Both the position numbers and the translations under genes were made by a program. The notes beneath the pieces were generated by a model. It was not told the origin of the DNA, did no database searches, and saw nothing but the letters and a program-made list of their open reading frames with translations. Of a stretch of DNA of 11,329 nucleotides, positions 7,868 through 11,329 are shown in pieces. Source of the DNA: Capsulimonas sp. (GTDB lineage: Bacteria > Armatimonadota > Armatimonadia > Armatimonadales > Capsulimonadaceae); assembly GCA_025963815.1 (NCBI GenBank), contig JAOQAA010000438.1:1-11329 (forward strand), given 5' to 3'. Position 1 is the first letter of the stretch; every line of letters starts with the position of its first letter.

Positions 7868-7983
7868 GATGCCCCCGGCCCCCACAGGGGTGCAAACCAT
7901 AAATTTGATAACGTGTCAAAATCTAATCATTGTCACGCATTCGACAATATGTTCTGCACCCCCAGTGGGAGACGGGGGGCATC
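7868..7983. repeat. REPIN-like inverted pair of REP-type hairpin units
   Basis: Two similar units lie in opposite orientation at 7868-7894 and 7955-7983, with a 60-nt AT-rich spacer. Aligned as inverted repeats they agree at 24 of 29 columns, with three mismatches and two one-base gaps. Each begins GATGCCCCC and ends in TGCA, and each folds by itself: TGC plus a C-run pairs with a G-run plus TGCA, with one bulged T. The right unit has one C more and one G more than the left, so the C-run and G-run change together. This resembles REP/REPIN elements, which usually sit between genes in many copies. Only one pair is present here. It lies between purD and the glycosyltransferase and could also slow transcription downstream of purD. 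Confidence 0.55.
7914..7947 (-). promoter_or_regulatory. Weak candidate promoter for the glycosyltransferase operon
   Basis: Inside the AT-rich spacer, the minus strand reads TTGTCG (7947-7942), a 16-nt gap, then TAGATT (7925-7920), each matching four of six consensus bases. A perfect TTGACA follows at 7919-7914 but has no convincing -10 at 16-18 nt. The gap before the glycosyltransferase is the only plausible internal promoter position between purD and the transporter. The call rests on weak matches. Confidence 0.22.
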
Positions 7984-7993
7984 TTGGCTATTC

Positions 7994-9298
7994 TTACTCT
8001 ACCCGCGCCGGCTCCGCTTGATGGCCGATATCGGTGCGATACTGCATTCCTTCGAATGAGATGTTCTTCACGGCGGCGTAAGCGCGGGCGCGGGCCTGGG
8101 AGAAATCGTCGCCGAGGCCGGTCACGGTGATCACGCGGCCGCCATTGGTGACGACTTCGCCGTCTTCACCAGTCGCCGTGCCGGCGTGGAAGGCGACGAC
8201 ATCGGAAAGATGCGCCACCTGATCCAGGCCGTTGATCGGAATGCCCTTGGCGTAAGGGCCGGGGTAACCGCCGGACGCGAGCGTGACGCAAACGGCGCTC
8301 TGGGTCTTCCAGGTAACGACCACTTCGTCCAGGTGCGCATCGGTGACGCCAAGCAGGATATCGACGAGATCTGTCTCCAGCAGCGGCAGCACGATCTGCG
8401 TTTCCGGGTCGCCGAAACGACAGTTGAACTCCAGGGTCTTAAGCTGGCCGTCCGGGGTTACAATGACGCCGGCGTAAAGCACTCCCTTGTAGGGGATGCC
8501 CGTATCACGGATCGCTTCGACGGCGGGGCGCAAAATCTTGTCGACCGCCTGCGCGTAGAGCGCTGGCGTCAGGAACGCAACAGGCGCGTAACATCCCATG
8601 CCGCCGGTGTTCGGGCCGAGGTCGCCGTCATAAGCGCGCTTATGGTCCTGCACTGGGATCATCGGAACGATAGTGGTCCCATCGGTGAAGGCCATTAGCG
8701 AGGCTTCCTGCCCCACTAAGAACTCTTCAATCACGACGCTGTCGCCAGAGGAGCCGAACGCTTTGTCCACCATGACGGTGTGGATCGCGGCGGCGGCTTC
8801 TTCTTCCGTGGAACAGATAAAGACGCCTTTGCCGGCGGCCTCGCCATCAGCCTTGATGACGATGGGAGTATTGGGATTAGCGGCGAAGTGGGTGTGAAGG
8901 TAGTGGTTCGCGGCGTCCGCCGAGGTAAAAGAAGCATAGGCGGCCGTTGGGATGCCGTAGCGCTGCATGATGTCTTTGGCGTAGGCCTTGGACCCTTCCA
9001 TCATGGCGGGCTCGCGCGCTGGGCCAAAGATCCGCAGGCCCTGCTGCTCGAAACGGTCCACGATGCCGGCGATCAGCGGTACTTCCGGCCCCACGACCGT
9101 CAGATCCACGCCGTTGTTCATGGCGAACGCCAGCAGGGCCTCAACATCGTCGGCGGCGATCGGGACGCACTCGGAGTTCTTTGAAATCCCGGCGTTGCCC
9201 GGCGCGGCGTAGATACGGCTCACCTGCGGGCTCTGCGCCAGCTTCCAGACCAGAGCGTGCTCGCGGCCGCCGCCGCCGACCACCAATACTTTCAACAT
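7994..9298 (-). CDS. purD: Phosphoribosylamine--glycine ligase (GAR synthetase)
   Basis: Cytosolic enzyme of purine synthesis that joins phosphoribosylamine and glycine using ATP to give glycinamide ribonucleotide. The start chosen is the ATG at 9298, giving 434 residues, because GAAGGA (9313-9308) lies 9 nt upstream. An in-frame TTG at 9322 adds only eight residues and lies on the wrong side of that site. Domains: N-terminal Rossmann-like fold with GGGGREHA at 8-15 and GPE at 70-72; ATP-grasp domain (about 102-300) with KADGEAAGKGV at 149-159, LGPNTGGMG at 227-235, metal-binding E290 and N292, and the family signature RFGDPETQ at 294-301; C-terminal domain with ASGGYPGPYAKG at 341-352. The ATP-loop has Glu at 153 where most family members have Leu. 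No other pur gene is nearby, so purD appears to be expressed with dnaB. Identification is secure. Confidence 0.97.
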   Translation of the reverse strand: MLKVLVVGGGGREHALVWKLAQSPQVSRIYAAPGNAGISKNSECVPIAADDVEALLAFAMNNGVDLTVVGPEVPLIAGIVDRFEQQGLRIFGPAREPAMMEGSKAYAKDIMQRYGIPTAAYASFTSADAANHYLHTHFAANPNTPIVIKADGEAAGKGVFICSTEEEAAAAIHTVMVDKAFGSSGDSVVIEEFLVGQEASLMAFTDGTTIVPMIPVQDHKRAYDGDLGPNTGGMGCYAPVAFLTPALYAQAVDKILRPAVEAIRDTGIPYKGVLYAGVIVTPDGQLKTLEFNCRFGDPETQIVLPLLETDLVDILLGVTDAHLDEVVVTWKTQSAVCVTLASGGYPGPYAKGIPINGLDQVAHLSDVVAFHAGTATGEDGEVVTNGGRVITVTGLGDDFSQARARAYAAVKNISFEGMQYRTDIGHQAEPARVE

Positions 9299-9333
9299 AC
9301 TGTCATTTCCTTCGAAAAACAACTGGCGAATGG

Positions 9334-10803
9334 CTAGAATCCGGTTGGCTCGTCGTCGCGGTTCAATTCCAGGTCCACGAACTTCGCATAATCGGCGATG
9401 AAGCCGACTTTGACCATCCCCGTCGGACCATTACGGTGCTTGCCGACGATGATTTCCGTTTCTTCCATTGCGCCGCGCTCAGGACGGTTCCCGTTCTCGT
9501 CGGCCTGATACGCTTCTTTCAGCTTATAGTACGCTTCCCGGTACAAAAAACACACCATGTCGGCTTCCGCCTCAATGGACCCGGACTCGCGAAGGTCGCT
9601 GAGCATCGGGCGCTTGTTTTCGCGGGTCTCCACGGCGCGCGACAGCTGCGAAAGCGCGATCACCGGAACCCGAAGCTCGCGCGCGAGGGACTTCAAGCCA
9701 CGTGCGATCTCGCCGATCTCCTGTGTACGGTTGTCCGTCTTTTTGTGCGAGCGCATCAGCTGCAAGTAGTCGACGACGATCAGGCCCAGCCCATGCTCGG
9801 CCATCAAACGCCGGCACTTCGCCCGCATCGTCAGCGCCGTGCTTTCGGTGGCGTCGTCGATAAAGACCGGAGCATCGTACATGCTCTGGACGACCATCGC
9901 CAGCTGCGTCCACTCGTCCTCGGACAGATGCCCCGTGCGCAGTTTGTGCGCGTTTACCTTCGCCTGAGAACAAAGCATGCGCATCGCCAGCTGCTCCTTG
10001 GACATTTCCAGGGAGAAAATCGCAACGGGTTTGTTCTCGTTAATGGCGACATGCTCAGCGATTGATAGACAAAGTGAAGTTTTCCCCATACTCGGGCGAG
10101 CAGCCACAATGATCAAGTCGGTGTTTTGCAGACCCGACGTGATCATATCAAAATCGTGGATCCCGGTGGAAAGACCGGAGATCGTCTGCTTCATTTCTCC
10201 CAGTTCTTCGGCTTTACTGTAAACAGAAAGCAGAAGCGTGCGCAGCTGGGCGAAGTAAGCCGTCGTTCGGTTTTGCGAGACGCTGAAAACGGCGCGCTCG
10301 GCCTGATCGATCACCTCTTCGATGTTTTCGATCTCGCCGCGCGCGGCGCCGATGATCTCAAAGGCCGCCTGGATCAGACGACGCAGGATCGCCTTCTCTT
10401 CAACGATCTTCGCGTAGTACTCGACGTTCGCGGCCGTGGGCGTGGTCTCGAACAGCGAGGTGAGATACTTCATCCCGCCGATCGAATCCAACTTGTCCCG
10501 GTTTTTGAGTTCTTCCTGGACCGTGATCAGGTCGACGGGTTCATCACGCTCAGTGAGCGTGGTGATGACGTCGAAGATGACCTGATGCGCATCCCGGTAG
10601 AAATCCTCTTTGTCGAGGATCTCTGCGGCCTTCTCAATTGCGGTGCGCTCGATGAGCATCGCGCCCAGCGTGGACTGCTCCGCCTCGATATTCTGAGGGG
10701 GGACATACGCGCCCAGCCCCGCCGCAACATCGTTGCTGCGGCCGGAGCCGTTGGCGTAGTCTCCGCCGGACCGATTTTTCCATCCGCCTTCGCGTTCCGC
10801 CAT
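9334..10803 (-). CDS. dnaB: Replicative DNA helicase DnaB
   Basis: Hexameric 5'-3' helicase that unwinds DNA at the replication fork and recruits primase. Its 489 residues have an N-terminal DnaB domain (about 33-135, beginning PPQNIEAEQSTLGAML) preceded by a roughly 30-residue Gly/Ser/Asn-rich tail. After a linker comes the RecA-like ATPase domain (about 205-480): Walker A ARPSMGKT at 235-242, the SLEMS motif with likely catalytic E266, Walker B LIVVDYLQLM ending near 350 with D345, the H4 motif ALSQLSRAVETR with Q386, and KHRNG at 455-459 carrying the probable arginine finger. No intein interrupts Walker A or H4, the usual DnaB insertion sites. The start is the ATG at 10803: AGAGG lies 7 nt upstream, while an ATG 4 nt earlier is out of frame. 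purD follows after 35 nt, so co-transcription is likely. Identification is secure. Confidence 0.97.
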   Translation of the reverse strand: MAEREGGWKNRSGGDYANGSGRSNDVAAGLGAYVPPQNIEAEQSTLGAMLIERTAIEKAAEILDKEDFYRDAHQVIFDVITTLTERDEPVDLITVQEELKNRDKLDSIGGMKYLTSLFETTPTAANVEYYAKIVEEKAILRRLIQAAFEIIGAARGEIENIEEVIDQAERAVFSVSQNRTTAYFAQLRTLLLSVYSKAEELGEMKQTISGLSTGIHDFDMITSGLQNTDLIIVAARPSMGKTSLCLSIAEHVAINENKPVAIFSLEMSKEQLAMRMLCSQAKVNAHKLRTGHLSEDEWTQLAMVVQSMYDAPVFIDDATESTALTMRAKCRRLMAEHGLGLIVVDYLQLMRSHKKTDNRTQEIGEIARGLKSLARELRVPVIALSQLSRAVETRENKRPMLSDLRESGSIEAEADMVCFLYREAYYKLKEAYQADENGNRPERGAMEETEIIVGKHRNGPTGMVKVGFIADYAKFVDLELNRDDEPTGF

Positions 10804-10843
10804 TCATGGACCTCTCAAAGACGACACATCAAAGGCGGGACGC

Positions 10844-10862
10844 TCGGGGCGCCGCGCCCCGA
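10844..10862 (-). other. GC-rich intercistronic hairpin between rplI and dnaB
   Basis: In the 73-nt gap, CGGGGC and GCCCCG (10856-10861 and 10845-10850) form a perfect 6-bp stem around a 5-nt loop, extendable by a T-A and a T-G pair on the transcript strand. No U-run follows on the minus strand, so it does not look like a complete intrinsic terminator. It could be a partial attenuator or an RNA processing or stability element that lowers dnaB expression relative to rplI. The structure is seen; the role is inferred. Confidence 0.5.
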
Positions 10863-10876
10863 AGCATTCGGAGCCG

Positions 10877-11326
10877 TTAGGCTTGGGCGACGACCGAGAC
10901 CTTGACCGGCACGGTCACATCGCGGTGCAGCTTGATCGGGATTTCGTATTCGCCGACCGACTTGATCGGCTCCAGCAGGCCGACTTTGCGCTTGTCGAGC
11001 TTGACCGACAGGTCCTTCTCGATCGCGGCGGCGACATCGGCGGCGGTGACGCGGCCATACAGGCGGCTGTTCTCGCCGGCTTTCACCGCGATGGTGACCG
11101 TCTTCTCGCTCAGCTGCGCGGCGGCGGATTCGGCGCCTTGCAGAAGCTTCACGGCGCGGCGCTCCTCGTTGGCGTTCTTGATCTCAAGGTTCTTGAGCGC
11201 GCCGCCGACGGCCGCAACAGCCAGGCTGCGGGGGAATAGGTAGTTGCGCGCGTATCCATCGGTGACCTGGACGACGTCGCCCTGCTTGCCCGTATGGGCG
11301 ATATCTTTCGAGAGAATGACTTTCAT
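10877..11326 (-). CDS. rplI: 50S ribosomal protein bL9
   Basis: Large-subunit ribosomal protein that binds 23S rRNA near the L1 stalk and helps maintain reading-frame fidelity. The 149-residue length equals that of the usual family member. The N-terminal RNA-binding domain (about 1-39) carries the family signature: G13-K-Q-G16, V19, then D23-G-Y-A-R-N-Y-L30. A charged and Ala-rich linker helix follows (about 41-75), then the C-terminal domain (about 78-148) with SRLYGRVTAADVAAAI at 87-102 and the GEYEIPIKLH strand at 125-134. The start is the ATG three bases from the window end, so its ribosome binding site lies outside. The gene is complete, ends in TAA, and is followed after 73 nt by dnaB, the common bacterial order. 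Promoter and upstream partners (typically rpsF, ssb, rpsR) would be beyond the window. Identification is secure. Confidence 0.97.
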   Translation of the reverse strand: MKVILSKDIAHTGKQGDVVQVTDGYARNYLFPRSLAVAAVGGALKNLEIKNANEERRAVKLLQGAESAAAQLSEKTVTIAVKAGENSRLYGRVTAADVAAAIEKDLSVKLDKRKVGLLEPIKSVGEYEIPIKLHRDVTVPVKVSVVAQA

Positions 11327-11329
11327 GTG

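Noticed and set aside
7955..7983. Intrinsic terminator of purD
   Set aside because: A hairpin is present about 11 nt after the stop but no U-run follows, and a matching inverted copy lies 60 nt away, which suits a REP-type repeat better.
9334..10803. Intein in DnaB
   Set aside because: Walker A and H4 motifs are uninterrupted and the length of 489 residues leaves no room for one.
6982..10905. Long plus-strand open frames (for example 6982-7902, 9181-10065, 10126-10905)
   Set aside because: All lie opposite well-identified genes (glycosyltransferase, purD, dnaB) and show the Arg/His/Gln-rich composition typical of antisense frames in GC-rich DNA.

Overview
This window carries seven protein genes, all on the minus strand. 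Read in the direction of transcription (high to low coordinates) they are: ribosomal protein bL9 (rplI), the replicative helicase DnaB, the purine enzyme PurD, a GT4-family glycosyltransferase, a Gfo/Idh/MocA-type oxidoreductase, an MFS transporter, and a very large secreted beta-propeller protein. The long open frames on the plus strand are shadows of these genes. No tRNA, rRNA, CRISPR array, transposase or phage gene was seen.

The organism is a bacterium with high-GC housekeeping DNA. The rplI-dnaB pair is the tail of the widespread rpsF-ssb-rpsR-rplI-dnaB cluster, so it does not fix the phylum. The large TolB-like secreted protein, the TTG start and the gene style would suit a soil or environmental lineage such as Armatimonadota, but that is a guess.

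Layout: (1) 11326-7994, the housekeeping block rplI-dnaB-purD, closely spaced, with a GC-rich hairpin between rplI and dnaB. (2) 7993-7831, a non-coding gap with two REP-like hairpin units in inverted orientation around a 60-nt AT-rich loop (REPIN-like). (3) 7830-3889, glycosyltransferase, oxidoreductase and transporter. The first two overlap by the ATGA arrangement and the third follows after 22 nt, so this looks like one operon for sugar or cell-surface glycan metabolism; the substrate cannot be read from sequence. (4) 3888-3544, a non-coding leader with a good sigma70-type promoter and about 240 nt of untranslated RNA containing a 9-bp stem. (5) 3543-1, the secreted protein gene, visibly poorer in GC than the rest.

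The most notable point is at the left end. The large gene stops at an in-frame TAG (106-108), but the same frame continues open to the window edge and reads like the natural end of the same domain, including the string RVVFSSFGLEGMG. This could be a nonsense mutation, a sequencing error or stop-codon readthrough. The next best points are the REPIN-like element and the long structured leader.
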